From the NCBI RefSeq assembly GCF_004340525.1, contig NZ_SLWX01000006.1:62001-126000 (forward strand): a DNA stretch of 64,000 bases. Reading direction: 5' to 3'. Shown here in pieces: positions 18,102 to 27,335 of the stretch. How positions within the stretch are numbered: the first letter of the stretch is position 1; each line of letters begins with the position of its first letter. Both the position numbers and the translations under genes were made by a program. Under the pieces are notes generated by a model. The model had not been told where the DNA came from. It saw only the letters and a list, made by a program, of their open reading frames with translations, and ran no database searches. Source of the DNA: Chromatocurvus halotolerans (GTDB taxonomy: Bacteria; Pseudomonadota; Gammaproteobacteria; Pseudomonadales; Halieaceae).

Positions 18102-20006
18102 TCAAAGCGTCTTGATGAACTCCAGCAATGCAGCTTTGTCCTTCTCCGGAAGACTGGTGCCGTAAACATGGCCGGCGTTGCTGTTCCCCTTTATTCGGGT
18201 GTCGTACATCATGGTTCCCGGCCGTTCCGCGTTCTCGAAGCCCACGCGAACCGGATCGAGTTCCCGCGACCCCACCTGGAACGTCGCAGGACGCTTCTCT
18301 GCGGGCAGTAGCAGATCTGCAATACTGGGCACCGATCCGTTGTGCAGGAAGGGGCCGGTTGCCCAGACGCCGTTCAGGGGACGCGAACGATAGACCGCGT
18401 GCTCCAGCACCTCGAGGCAGTGGCGGTTTTCCCCGTGACGGTCCATTCCGTCTTCTACCAGCAGGGTGTACAGCGCTGTTCTGTCTCCACTGCGCTCTGC
18501 AAGCGTCGCGGCGATTTCCGCCTCACTCTTTCCGGCCGCAGCCATGCGGGCGATAACCGCCTGATCCGACTCCTGCTTGTGGCTGCCGTGGAGCGCGTGG
18601 TCGAACAGGCTTTTCATTGCACCCGCAGCATCACTCATGAGGCTGCTGCCAAGGGTCCCAAGGATAGGCCCACCGGTGACGCCCAGGTCGTGCATCATCG
18701 TACCCACCGTCACGTGCGCGAGGATCTGGTCCGCGTGGGTACGCTCGCACAGCGGCTCACCCTCAAGGAAGTCGGTCTTGCGCCCCAGAAGCGGGCCGGT
18801 CTCCACTTCACGATCCGTGAAATTCAGTGAGGCCACAGGGTCTGTGCCGATATCTGACAGGGCCAGTGTCTTGACCTTGATGCTGGCAAGCTCGCCGCGG
18901 TCGCGACGATCAATCACCTGGTGGCAGTCACTGCATGCCTTGTCGTAGACGGCTTTGCCCCTGGCAACCTTAGCCCTGTCCAGTGGTGGAAGTATGCCCT
19001 TCTGCGCCATTTCCTCCCAGGTGGGCGAAACCAGCGTTTCCAGGGCGCTTTCCAGAATGAGCAGATGATCTGTGCGTACCGACGAGGCGTAGCCCGGCGG
19101 CAACGTCGAGGGCACCATGGATACCTCGCCAAAGACGCCGAGAACCTGGCCAACGTTCCGTCCTATCGCTCCGGGGCCCTCATTAGGCACCACCGCGTTG
19201 TACTGAACATAATCGAGATAGGGTGCGTCCCAGACGAAAGGATAGCTCACCGGCGCATCCGAAGGCCTGGCATTGTCGGGCCGGTTCAGCATCATGGCGG
19301 TAACCTGGTTCAGGATCACGTTGAGGGCGTCGACCCGTCCCGGGCCCGGCACGACATGCGTGGCGTTGCGGAAAGACCAGTCCTGTCTTTCTCTCAGCAC
19401 ACCGCGCAAGCGGGCGCGCAGCTGGTCTGCCGTGTCTTCATCGCTATCGCCCTCAAGCAGCTGATCCGCGAAGCGTTTGAACTTGTCGTCGTCTTCCCAG
19501 GTTTGAAGTAGCGCAGCATCCAGCGCCGCCATGAAAGACCAGAAATCAAAGTGCGCGGCGCCACCATCGATAAGTACCTGCTTGCCCTGATAACTCACTT
19601 CGGAGGTATGACAGGCACCGCAGTTCATGCCGAGCTTGTACTCGTTCGGATAGAGACCCAGGTCTTTCGTGAGACCGATCGGCAGGGCTGCGGGGTTGCG
19701 CGCACTGGGCGCCGCAGCCGTAATGAGGCCAAAGCTCTGCAGATGATCATTCGAGCGAAACAGATCCGTGCTTCCCGCCTGCTCGAGTATCAGGAACCAG
19801 TCGTAGGGCATGATCGGCGAACCCTGTGGTTCATGATAAAAGCGATCGCGCTCTTCATCATCCCAGCCCTGATCGAGCATCATCAGGTTATCGCCATACA
19901 CGGCATTGTATTGAGGGTGGGACTGCGGCTGCGCCAGCGCCGCTGAAGACAGGCCCTGGACAGCAAGGCAAAGCGCCAGCGGTTGCAAAAATCGTGAATA
20001 AGGCAT
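18102..20006 (-). CDS. Dihaem cytochrome c peroxidase-like protein (RoxA/MauG-like)
   Basis: 634 residues from the ATG at 20006, which follows GGAGACC and begins a signal peptide (MPYSRFLQPLALCLAVQGLS); an in-frame ATG at 20036 is possible. Two c-type haem sites are visible: NCGACH (about 130) and ACSDCH (about 350). The C-terminal motif GVWATGPFLHNGSVPSIADL is characteristic of RoxA-like dihaem oxygenases and related MauG/CcpA proteins. Such proteins use a high-spin haem for peroxide- or oxygen-driven oxidation in the periplasm; RoxA itself cleaves rubber. The substrate here is unknown. The stop of the homologous upstream gene lies 31 bases before this start. Confidence 0.82.
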   Translation of the reverse strand: MPYSRFLQPLALCLAVQGLSSAALAQPQSHPQYNAVYGDNLMMLDQGWDDEERDRFYHEPQGSPIMPYDWFLILEQAGSTDLFRSNDHLQSFGLITAAAPSARNPAALPIGLTKDLGLYPNEYKLGMNCGACHTSEVSYQGKQVLIDGGAAHFDFWSFMAALDAALLQTWEDDDKFKRFADQLLEGDSDEDTADQLRARLRGVLRERQDWSFRNATHVVPGPGRVDALNVILNQVTAMMLNRPDNARPSDAPVSYPFVWDAPYLDYVQYNAVVPNEGPGAIGRNVGQVLGVFGEVSMVPSTLPPGYASSVRTDHLLILESALETLVSPTWEEMAQKGILPPLDRAKVARGKAVYDKACSDCHQVIDRRDRGELASIKVKTLALSDIGTDPVASLNFTDREVETGPLLGRKTDFLEGEPLCERTHADQILAHVTVGTMMHDLGVTGGPILGTLGSSLMSDAAGAMKSLFDHALHGSHKQESDQAVIARMAAAGKSEAEIAATLAERSGDRTALYTLLVEDGMDRHGENRHCLEVLEHAVYRSRPLNGVWATGPFLHNGSVPSIADLLLPAEKRPATFQVGSRELDPVRVGFENAERPGTMMYDTRIKGNSNAGHVYGTSLPEKDKAALLEFIKTL

Positions 20007-20037
20007 CAAGGTCTCCAAGACTGTTGTCGTAGCCATG

Positions 20038-21882
20038 TCAAAGTGTCTTCAGGTATTCGATCAATGCCGCGGCACCGTCGCGATCATCTTCCCAGGCAAG
20101 CTTGTACGTGACCCCATCCAGAGTCACATCGCGGTCATGTCCCTTGTTGCTGACCGCGTGGAATGCGCCGGTATCGAACCGATAACCGCCGGGCGTTCCG
20201 TCGTCCTGCCAGGCAAAGCCGACTTTCTCCTGATCATAATCGAGGCGACTCTTGATGAAGCTTGCTGGCCGCTCGGAGGGTATTAGCAGATGGTACAGGG
20301 TGGGTACCGAGCCGTTGTGCAGGTAGGGTGCGAGTGCCCACAGACCTTTCAGCGGCAGGGCGTTATAGCCACGCTGATCATCCAGAGGACGCATGACCAC
20401 GTGTTCCATGTTGTCCAATGGTACGCCCTTGAATTCCGCACAGGGCTTCACCTGACGACCATACATCTCCACCGTGGTCTGTGGCGAACAGGTGCCGGTA
20501 TATTCCGCCCGCGCGCCTTCCATCAGCAGGGTATTGATAACACCTGCCCGAGCCATGCTCGTTCCCAGCTCGTCATAGACACGGCCGTTATTCGGCTGAT
20601 GACAGGCCTCGCAGTTACGCTCGAACAATGCCGCTCCCCGTCTTGCCAGCGCCACATCCACCGGGAAAGGCCAGACGGTGGCAGGCAGACCGTCGAGCAG
20701 CTCTGCACTGAAGGCAGCCACACGGACATCAGTGTCTGCAAGACCCATGGTCATGGATGCCGCCAGGTTCCGGAAAATAGGCACGGGAATGTTGCCGTTA
20801 TACTGGCCGCCGCCATTGATCAGCTGTTGTCCGGTAGGATCCCATTCCGCAGTGCGGCTCTTCTGCTCCCATACGGCCATGAAGTCGGTCAAACCGGGAG
20901 ATGATGGCAGTACGCCTTCACCTATCAGTGTGCCCAGCCTGCTGGTGGCCATGCTCTCGTAGCCATGGGAAGCGCTTACGCCGGTCGCGTCAGCCATGCC
21001 CGGCAAACCTGCGAGCATCTGCTGCTGGTAGCCCTCGTAGGTCTTGTCCAGATAATGGCTGAATGCCGCGACAAAACCCTCGGTGTAATCAACGAAAGCG
21101 CCAACGTGGGTGCCTGCGTTCTGCTTGAACAGCGCGATCTGCTGCGCCTCGTAAGCGGCATCGAAAGTGCGGTCGCCGTAGCGATGGTTTGCGTAAAAGT
21201 AGGTGGGCGACGCGGCCGCGGCGGTATCGACCGCCTGCACAATGCTGTCTGTCACGCGCTCAAGCCGTTTGGCGGGATCCTGCTCCGGACCGTACAGCTG
21301 CGCCAGGGTCTGGCTCAGCCTGACGAAATACAGGTTGATATTGAATTCGGCATTGATGCCGCCATCGATGTAGTGAACCTGGCCATCATCCGCACGCACT
21401 CGCCCGATGTGGCAGGCAGCGCAGGTGAACGATGTATAGTCAATGTCGGAATTCGCGTCGTCCCGGGTAAGTCCGGTGAAGCCAACACCGGTCGGGAGGA
21501 TCGCGCTGTCTACGCGCGCGTCGTGGAACAGACCGACCCCCGACAGGAAGTCCTCGCCCTCGTTCCAGATGTCCGGCGCAAGTCTCGGAAGCACCTTGAG
21601 AATCAGCAGCGGTGTGCCATCTGACTTGCTGAAAGGAAACAGCGTAAACCAGTCATAGGCTTCCTGGTGAGAACGGATATACGAGGTCTTGGCGTCGCTG
21701 CGAGCCTGTTGCTCTGCGGCCCAGTCCGCCTGCACCGGGACCATGGACGCGCGCGAAGCAGGGGCAGTCAGCTCAATCCCGGTCTTGTCTCGCCCTGCCT
21801 CCTCGACAGACCAGTACAGCCAGCCACCACCAACTATCACCACTGCCACAGCAGACAGTGCGAATATGCGTATCAACTTCAT
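20038..21882 (-). CDS. Membrane-anchored dihaem cytochrome c (RoxA/MauG-like)
   Basis: 614 residues. The N-terminal helix MKLIRIFALSAVAVVIVGGG is an uncleaved anchor or signal. Haem sites are TCAACH (about 155) and NCEACH (about 415), with the C-terminal signature GLWALAPYLHNGSVPTLYHL shared with RoxA-like dihaem enzymes. A paralogue follows immediately downstream, so tandem duplication or paired function is likely. The upstream gene is a catalase-like haem protein 21 bases away. The three genes together imply peroxide-linked oxidation in the periplasm, which is inference from family biochemistry. Confidence 0.82.
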   Translation of the reverse strand: MKLIRIFALSAVAVVIVGGGWLYWSVEEAGRDKTGIELTAPASRASMVPVQADWAAEQQARSDAKTSYIRSHQEAYDWFTLFPFSKSDGTPLLILKVLPRLAPDIWNEGEDFLSGVGLFHDARVDSAILPTGVGFTGLTRDDANSDIDYTSFTCAACHIGRVRADDGQVHYIDGGINAEFNINLYFVRLSQTLAQLYGPEQDPAKRLERVTDSIVQAVDTAAAASPTYFYANHRYGDRTFDAAYEAQQIALFKQNAGTHVGAFVDYTEGFVAAFSHYLDKTYEGYQQQMLAGLPGMADATGVSASHGYESMATSRLGTLIGEGVLPSSPGLTDFMAVWEQKSRTAEWDPTGQQLINGGGQYNGNIPVPIFRNLAASMTMGLADTDVRVAAFSAELLDGLPATVWPFPVDVALARRGAALFERNCEACHQPNNGRVYDELGTSMARAGVINTLLMEGARAEYTGTCSPQTTVEMYGRQVKPCAEFKGVPLDNMEHVVMRPLDDQRGYNALPLKGLWALAPYLHNGSVPTLYHLLIPSERPASFIKSRLDYDQEKVGFAWQDDGTPGGYRFDTGAFHAVSNKGHDRDVTLDGVTYKLAWEDDRDGAAALIEYLKTL

Positions 21883-21903
21883 TCAAAACTCCAACAGAAA
21901 AAC

Positions 21904-23025
21904 TTATTCGACACCGTTCATCCCGTGACGCAAATCGCTTATTGCCTCATAGACCACGCGACGGATCCGGCTGACCGCGCCCAGCGGCTTGTGCGCGGGA
22001 AGGGCCTGCCAGGGATTGTAGGACTCGTTTTCACAAGCGCTGTTCTGGTCCGCCGTATCGAAGACCTGCTGGTGTATCGTGAGCTTCGCCACCGGCTGAA
22101 ACGGCGCCTCATCTTCCGACCAGCGGCTGATCGAATCCTCAACGCTCATCTCCGCGATGCGCGGCTGAATCATGAACTCCATACAGGCGGGACCGGCGTC
22201 CAGTGTTCTGACCATGGCGGCGCGCAGATAATTGCTGTCCGGGTCATCCGGAATGGTACTGCTGCCCTCGTTACAGGCCCGAACGGAATACTTGACGGCC
22301 TGGCGCTCCTGACCGAGCCCAAGCTGGTAAGGCACCACCGACCAGTAACGGGTCTCCAGCGGGTTGGCGATGGTCTGGGACAGCATCCTGTACGCATTCC
22401 ACGACCCCTGCCAGCCAAGCAGAAAGGGAATTTTCAGCATCTTCAGTACGCTGTCGCTATCGACGCGCTCGAAGAAGCTGGCATAGTCATCGGCATCGTT
22501 GATGAAAAATACCGGACTGCTGATCAGAATGAAGTCCTGCTGATCGGCGCGGTCTGCAGACGTAAAAAGCTTCTCGCCGGGGACGTCATACAGCTTGATG
22601 GCCATGCCGCGGGTGTCACCCGTGATGTCATCACCTGTGGCGTTGGGTGAGCCGTTGGAGAAGCGGATTTTCGCGCGATAGGCTGCCCCGGGCTGAAAAA
22701 CGCCATGGGCAAGACCTGGCGGGAGATCGTCGTTGATCGCAAAATCTGCAGCGACACAGCCGTGCGCTTTCGGGTGTGCATCGCGGCGTGCACCACCGGG
22801 ACCATAGGTACTTCTGATTTTCTCTTCCAGCGTGTTGATCAGTCGCTGCGCGGAATGCCACTCGTCAGTCTGGATTACCTCACCGAGGTAAGCATCGGCT
22901 TTCGGATACTGATGTTCAGTGGACTCCGCGGCGCCCACGTTAACTGAAAGCGCTGGCAGTAGTGCCAGGATGGTCGCGCATAAACGGTATCCGCCGGCAC
23001 CTGTCCTCCTCTTCCCAAAAGGCAT
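21904..23025 (-). CDS. Catalase-like haem protein, exported
   Basis: 373 residues, well short of typical catalases (about 480 or more) and with a signal peptide ending near VGAAEST. Catalase-core features: HPKAHGCVAADFAI with a candidate distal His (about 84-97), YRAKIRFSNGSPNATGDD containing the RFSNG strand, DTRGMAIKLYDV, and a C-terminal RIRRVVYEAISDLRH whose Tyr is the candidate proximal haem ligand. This short form matches catalase-related proteins, which in other lineages include allene oxide synthase and fatty-acid hydroperoxide enzymes. Whether this one disproportionates H2O2 or acts on organic peroxides cannot be told. First gene of the operon with two dihaem cytochromes. Confidence 0.8.
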   Translation of the reverse strand: MPFGKRRTGAGGYRLCATILALLPALSVNVGAAESTEHQYPKADAYLGEVIQTDEWHSAQRLINTLEEKIRSTYGPGGARRDAHPKAHGCVAADFAINDDLPPGLAHGVFQPGAAYRAKIRFSNGSPNATGDDITGDTRGMAIKLYDVPGEKLFTSADRADQQDFILISSPVFFINDADDYASFFERVDSDSVLKMLKIPFLLGWQGSWNAYRMLSQTIANPLETRYWSVVPYQLGLGQERQAVKYSVRACNEGSSTIPDDPDSNYLRAAMVRTLDAGPACMEFMIQPRIAEMSVEDSISRWSEDEAPFQPVAKLTIHQQVFDTADQNSACENESYNPWQALPAHKPLGAVSRIRRVVYEAISDLRHGMNGVE

Positions 23026-23235
23026 TCTTCCCTCTCCCCTCTTGTCGTCATGCCGTTACCGCAAACGTCGAACGGGCGTTATTGCTTTTGATGTCCGACT
23101 ACGGGACTAAGCGTATATCCCATCATGCAGCACGCGTCCATGACTTTGTTCAGTTTTTGCTGGGACAGCAGAAATGAGTAACCGGGGAGCAGGCATACTG
23201 TTAGGCTCCCGTACCCCATCGTCCTGGAGCACGCC

Positions 23236-25416
23236 ATGCACGGCCACACGCTAATCCGTTTTTCGATGGGATGTCTTCTGGGCATCGCTGCTCTGGTGGT
23301 CGCTGGCTGCTCCGACAACAACTCATTCCCCGTGGTGCCAGCCGACCCCGACCCCGTCGCGACGGCAAGGCCCAATATTCTGTTTGTGGTTCTCGACGAC
23401 GTCGGTATGGATCAGATGGAGATTTTCGGGTTTGGCGGCGCCACCGCGCCCGCAACGCCGACGATCGGCGAGCTCGCCAGCTCAGGCGTCAGCTTTTCGG
23501 ATACCTGGGCCATGCCCGCCTGCTCGGTGACGCGCGCCGCCATGTTTGAGGGAAGGTTCCCCCTGCGCACCAACGTCAAGGCGGCGCTGGGCCCGAACGA
23601 CCTTGCCAACTCCATGACCTCGCCTTACGCCATGACTATCCCCAGGCTTCTGGCCGGCCAGGGTTACGAGAGCGCACTCATCGGCAAATTTCATATCGCT
23701 TTGCAGGGCAACTACCCCGCCGGCGACGCACTGGTCCACGACCTCGGCTGGGACTACTTCGCAGGCTGGCTGGACGAGACCGGCGATCCTACCTCGATCG
23801 ATACCACGGCAGGCGGCATCGCCCCGCCTGGCACGTACAGTTGTGGCTTCGTGCCGGGAAGCGAGCTGGCCAACGGCGCCGATGCCGGCGCCTGCTATAT
23901 GGCTGACGGCAGCTGCTCCGAACACGGGGGCGATGTCGTCGCGCCCGGTCGAAGCTGTCGCGATGCGGGTGGTCTGTTCAACCCGAATACCAGCTGCCAG
24001 AGCGTAGTGCCGGAGCGGCTTGACTTCACCCGCATGAACGCCCACTCGGTATCACCGGTGACCTATAACCGGGCCGACGGCTCGGTGGAGAAGCTGCCGA
24101 CCACCGACCCGAGATCGCGTCAGTTCCGTGCGAGTTTCGCGGTTGATGCCGCTGCCGATTGGATCAACTCGCGCGCTGCGGACCAGGCATGGATGGCCAC
24201 TGTCAGCTTCGCTTCCATCCACACGCCACTGGTGCCACCGCCGGTTGATCCGGCATCCCCAGCCAGCATCGCCGCCACGAACCTCGATTGTTCGAACCTT
24301 CTGGCCCAGCGAGAACTGTCCAACCTGATGGTTGAATCCCTGGATCTTGAAATCGGCAGGCTGCTTGTGGAAATCGGCCTTGCGACCCACGATCAACAGG
24401 GCAGCCTGGTGTATGCCCCCGAGTCGACCGACACCATGGTCGTGGTTCTCGGCGACAACGGTTCGCTGGGCTATACCGTGAAACTGCCCTTCGACCTCAC
24501 CCGCTCCAAGGGCTCTGCCTACCAGACCGGCGTCTGGGTCCCGCTGATTGTCAGCGGTCCGCTGGTGGACACCCCCGACCGCCAGGTGCGTTCGATGGTA
24601 AACGCTGTCGATCTGTTCGCCCTCTTCGCCGAGATCGCCGGCGTCGGCGACGTACAGGCCGCGGTACCGCGGATGCTGGACGCCGTATCCATGCTGCCGT
24701 ACCTGACCAACCCGGATCAGCCGGCCTTACGCGACTGGAACTACACCGAAGTCGGACTGAGCCTGCAGGCCGATGGTGAGGTCAACGGTCCCTGCGTGAT
24801 CAACAGCTGCACCCAGATACCCAACGTGCGCAGCATCTGTGAAGATAACAACGGCGTCTGGTGGGGAAAAGACAACACTGCGGCGGTTAACGGCGTACCG
24901 GCACCTGGGCAGGGATTCAAGTACTGCTCCGAGGTGTTGGACTTCGTGACGCGTAATGGCGGCGACGCCTTCGAGATACTGCCCCTGGTTTCCATTGCGG
25001 TACGTAACGATGCCTTCAAACTGGTGGAGAATACCTTCAAGGACTGCAGCTCCGGATCCTGCGTCGACAGCACACAGCTGGAGCTGTTCGAGATAGACCA
25101 GCCGCTGGACACGCCATGGCTCGACAGGAAAGGCGACGAGCTTCCGCTGAATGCGCTGTCGTCGGGGCAGCAAACCGCCTACGTGGAACTGCAAGACCAG
25201 CTAGCGCTGCTCCGCGCCAGCGTCGTCGAATGCCCGGGTGATGGCAACATCGACGGCGTGGTTGACGAAGAGGACCTGCGACAGTGGGAACGCTACGCCA
25301 GCGGGGCAGGTCTCTCCAGCGTCTACGACCTGAACCTGGACGGTCGCACGGATGCACTGGATGAGGTTATCATTCAGTCAAATCTAGGCCTGGATTGCAG
25401 GGCCGGTGGAGGTTAG
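23236..25416 (+). CDS. Sulfatase-like lipoprotein with dockerin-like C-terminus
   Basis: 726 residues. Lipobox LVVAGC (about 23-28) gives a lipoprotein. Sulfatase/alkaline-phosphatase fold: PNILFVVLDDVGMDQ (about 50-64, metal Asp pair) and VVLGDNGSLGY (about 400). The active-site segment reads MPACSVTRAAMFEGR, so the usual CxPxR formylglycine motif has Val instead of Pro. A Cys-rich insertion (about 200-255) and another near 510-560 are unusual. The last 60 residues contain two calcium-loop repeats, DGNIDGVVDEED and DLNLDGRTDALDE, like a type I dockerin. Probably hydrolyses a sulfate or phosphate ester at the cell surface. Start chosen for the TGGAG seven bases upstream. Confidence 0.82.
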   Translation: MHGHTLIRFSMGCLLGIAALVVAGCSDNNSFPVVPADPDPVATARPNILFVVLDDVGMDQMEIFGFGGATAPATPTIGELASSGVSFSDTWAMPACSVTRAAMFEGRFPLRTNVKAALGPNDLANSMTSPYAMTIPRLLAGQGYESALIGKFHIALQGNYPAGDALVHDLGWDYFAGWLDETGDPTSIDTTAGGIAPPGTYSCGFVPGSELANGADAGACYMADGSCSEHGGDVVAPGRSCRDAGGLFNPNTSCQSVVPERLDFTRMNAHSVSPVTYNRADGSVEKLPTTDPRSRQFRASFAVDAAADWINSRAADQAWMATVSFASIHTPLVPPPVDPASPASIAATNLDCSNLLAQRELSNLMVESLDLEIGRLLVEIGLATHDQQGSLVYAPESTDTMVVVLGDNGSLGYTVKLPFDLTRSKGSAYQTGVWVPLIVSGPLVDTPDRQVRSMVNAVDLFALFAEIAGVGDVQAAVPRMLDAVSMLPYLTNPDQPALRDWNYTEVGLSLQADGEVNGPCVINSCTQIPNVRSICEDNNGVWWGKDNTAAVNGVPAPGQGFKYCSEVLDFVTRNGGDAFEILPLVSIAVRNDAFKLVENTFKDCSSGSCVDSTQLELFEIDQPLDTPWLDRKGDELPLNALSSGQQTAYVELQDQLALLRASVVECPGDGNIDGVVDEEDLRQWERYASGAGLSSVYDLNLDGRTDALDEVIIQSNLGLDCRAGGG

Positions 25417-25477
25417 GCAGCAACGATGGCATGACAGTTAACACGATTCTTTTGACGCCGTGGCACACCGAAACGTC

Positions 25478-25942
25478 ATGACCTACTCCCTGTTCAAGAT
25501 TATTCATATCCTCGGTGTCGTCCTGCTGGTCGGCAACGTGACGATCACGTTCATCTGGAAGTTTCACGCCGATACCACGCGCGACCCGATCGTGCTCGCT
25601 TTCGCGCAGCGTATCGTGACCTGGACCGACTGGGTCTTCACCGCTGGCGGCGCGGCGCTTGTCATGATCGGCGGTTACGGAATGACCGCTGTCGCCCGTA
25701 TCGATCCCGTCGCCACCGGCTGGCTGCTCTGGAGCCAGATCTGGTTCTACGCCGTCGGGCTCATCTGGCTTCTGGTGCTCGTCCCGCTGCAGGTCCTGCA
25801 GTCCCGGCAGGCGCGCAAATTCGCGGTTACCGGCACAATCCCAGAGTCCTACTGGCAACTTTGCGGATACTGGAATCTTGTCGGCATCGCGTCAACGGTG
25901 CCTTTTCTGTATGTGCTCTACCTGATGATTGAAAAGAGCTGA
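25478..25942 (+). CDS. DUF2269-type integral membrane protein
   Basis: 154 residues from ATG 25478 (GTG 25460 would add six). Four hydrophobic helices: about 5-25 (FKIIHILGVVLLVGNVTITF), 47-70, 80-103 and 128-148. The opening helix with the His in KIIHILG is typical of DUF2269 proteins, whose function is unknown. No obvious operon partner; it follows the sulfatase-like gene by 61 bases. Confidence 0.72.
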   Translation: MTYSLFKIIHILGVVLLVGNVTITFIWKFHADTTRDPIVLAFAQRIVTWTDWVFTAGGAALVMIGGYGMTAVARIDPVATGWLLWSQIWFYAVGLIWLLVLVPLQVLQSRQARKFAVTGTIPESYWQLCGYWNLVGIASTVPFLYVLYLMIEKS

Positions 25943-26108
25943 CGATCAATCCTTGCCAGACCGCCAGGCATCCCGGCACACCAGGCATCGACCCTTAGAG
26001 AGTTTTTGCACATGTGCCACGCGGAAGGTTACCCCTTGCCCGGGGAGCAACGCCGCAACCTTCAAAAGCATACGGGCGGCCGCAGGATGTGCCAGCTATC
26101 CGAGTGAA

Positions 26109-26975
26109 TCAGACCTCGCGTCGAAATGCCACGCGGCTAAATGGCATGCCATGATCGCGATGTTTCCCACCGAGTGTCGCTGCGAAATAGGCGACCGCCG
26201 CACCGGCAATCATGGTCGCAGCCACCACAAAGGTTGTGATGACTGCGGCGATTCTTGCCTGATCAACGGCGTCCATTGCCTCCTCGCGCGCCTCTTTGAA
26301 CATGCTCAGGGCCTCGTTGACACGTTGCTCTACCTCTGCGGGCTCCATGTTCGCCTCTGCGGCGGCGATCTGCTTGAGCCGGTTCCGGTCTGACTCGCTG
26401 ATTTCGCCCTCTGCCACACTGCGGGCAAGAATCGTGCGGATTTCAGACAGCGACTCGGACGAGGATGATGCGCCGGTCCCGTTACGCACAATGAGACTGG
26501 CGAAATAATCCCCCTGCTCTTCCACAAACTTCGCGGCACCGCCGGCAACGGCACCGGTCGCAGACGCAGTGATGCCCATCAGGCTGCCGATACCGCCCAT
26601 GGCGAGAACAACGGCAATGAGCGTTCCCGTCGCCCAGACTGTCAGGCCATTCACTCCGTCGCGGGTTTCAATCTCGTCCTCGCTGGCATCGCCAATGGGA
26701 TGGCGCATTCTTCCGGTCAGATAAGCACCGGCACCGAAACTGCTGACCGCGACAACGATGAACCAGACGCCGGCCGCGATCATCGACCATTTCAATGAGA
26801 TCCCCTCACCCGGCTCTGCGGACATCATGGTAAGGCCAACGCCCGAACCAAAGGTCAGCAAGACCAGGGAAAAGGCTGCGGCAAAGAACGCGCCGGTGAA
26901 TATCGCCTGCCAGTCAGAGTAGGCTCGATCGGATTCATTGACGGTTACCGCTTGAGAGGGGTGTTCGATGGTCAT
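26109..26975 (-). CDS. Four-helix membrane protein of unknown function
   Basis: 288 residues; start preceded by AAGGAGACTTCCC. Membrane segments at about 25-50, 64-88, 113-140 and 240-266. Between the third and fourth lies a charged, mostly helical stretch (about 165-235) with acidic residues and a SEIRTILARSVAEGEIS motif, likely in the periplasm or cytoplasm as a helical hairpin. I do not recognise a characterised family; similar proteins are annotated only as hypothetical membrane or PhnA-like proteins. A 24-residue membrane protein is encoded 36 bases upstream on the same strand, probably in the same transcript. Confidence 0.7.
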   Translation of the reverse strand: MTIEHPSQAVTVNESDRAYSDWQAIFTGAFFAAAFSLVLLTFGSGVGLTMMSAEPGEGISLKWSMIAAGVWFIVVAVSSFGAGAYLTGRMRHPIGDASEDEIETRDGVNGLTVWATGTLIAVVLAMGGIGSLMGITASATGAVAGGAAKFVEEQGDYFASLIVRNGTGASSSSESLSEIRTILARSVAEGEISESDRNRLKQIAAAEANMEPAEVEQRVNEALSMFKEAREEAMDAVDQARIAAVITTFVVAATMIAGAAVAYFAATLGGKHRDHGMPFSRVAFRREV

Positions 26976-27011
26976 GGGAAGTCTCCTTGATAACGGGTTT
27001 GATCGCCTTGT

Positions 27012-27086
27012 TCAGGCCAGACCCACGAACGACAGGATGGCCATAATGACCACGATAACGCCGATGATATAAATGATGCTGTGCAT
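27012..27086 (-). CDS. 24-residue single-helix membrane protein
   Basis: ATG at 27086, TGA ending at 27012. The peptide is almost entirely one hydrophobic helix (IIYIIGVIVVIMAILSFVGL). A strong ribosome site, AAGGAG, lies 7 bases before the ATG, which makes translation of this very short frame credible. Similar tiny proteins of about 24 residues with a GxxVVxxAILxFxGL pattern occur near stress-related membrane genes in proteobacteria; this is family memory, not a search. It is the first gene before the four-helix membrane protein at 26109-26975. A much longer reading of the same frame back to 27596 runs against the dehydratase gene and is not believed. Confidence 0.65.
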   Translation of the reverse strand: MHSIIYIIGVIVVIMAILSFVGLA

Positions 27087-27335
27087 GACAGTGCTCCTTC
27101 TAGAACGCCCGGGTTGAAAAATACGCCAGCGCGCAGCTAGAAACCTGCGGACGGGCCTGTGACGGCCCTGCAGCGTTGTGGCTGACGCTCGACTCAGCTC
27201 AAGTTTCGCAGGGCTTGTTTCTTTTATCTGTGCGGTCTCGCGCATGTCGATGAGGCGGTTCTCGAAAACAATGCAGGCATCTGTGGTGCTATCCTGTTGG
27301 CCACACCGCCGGATGACCAGGGAGACAGCGCAGTG

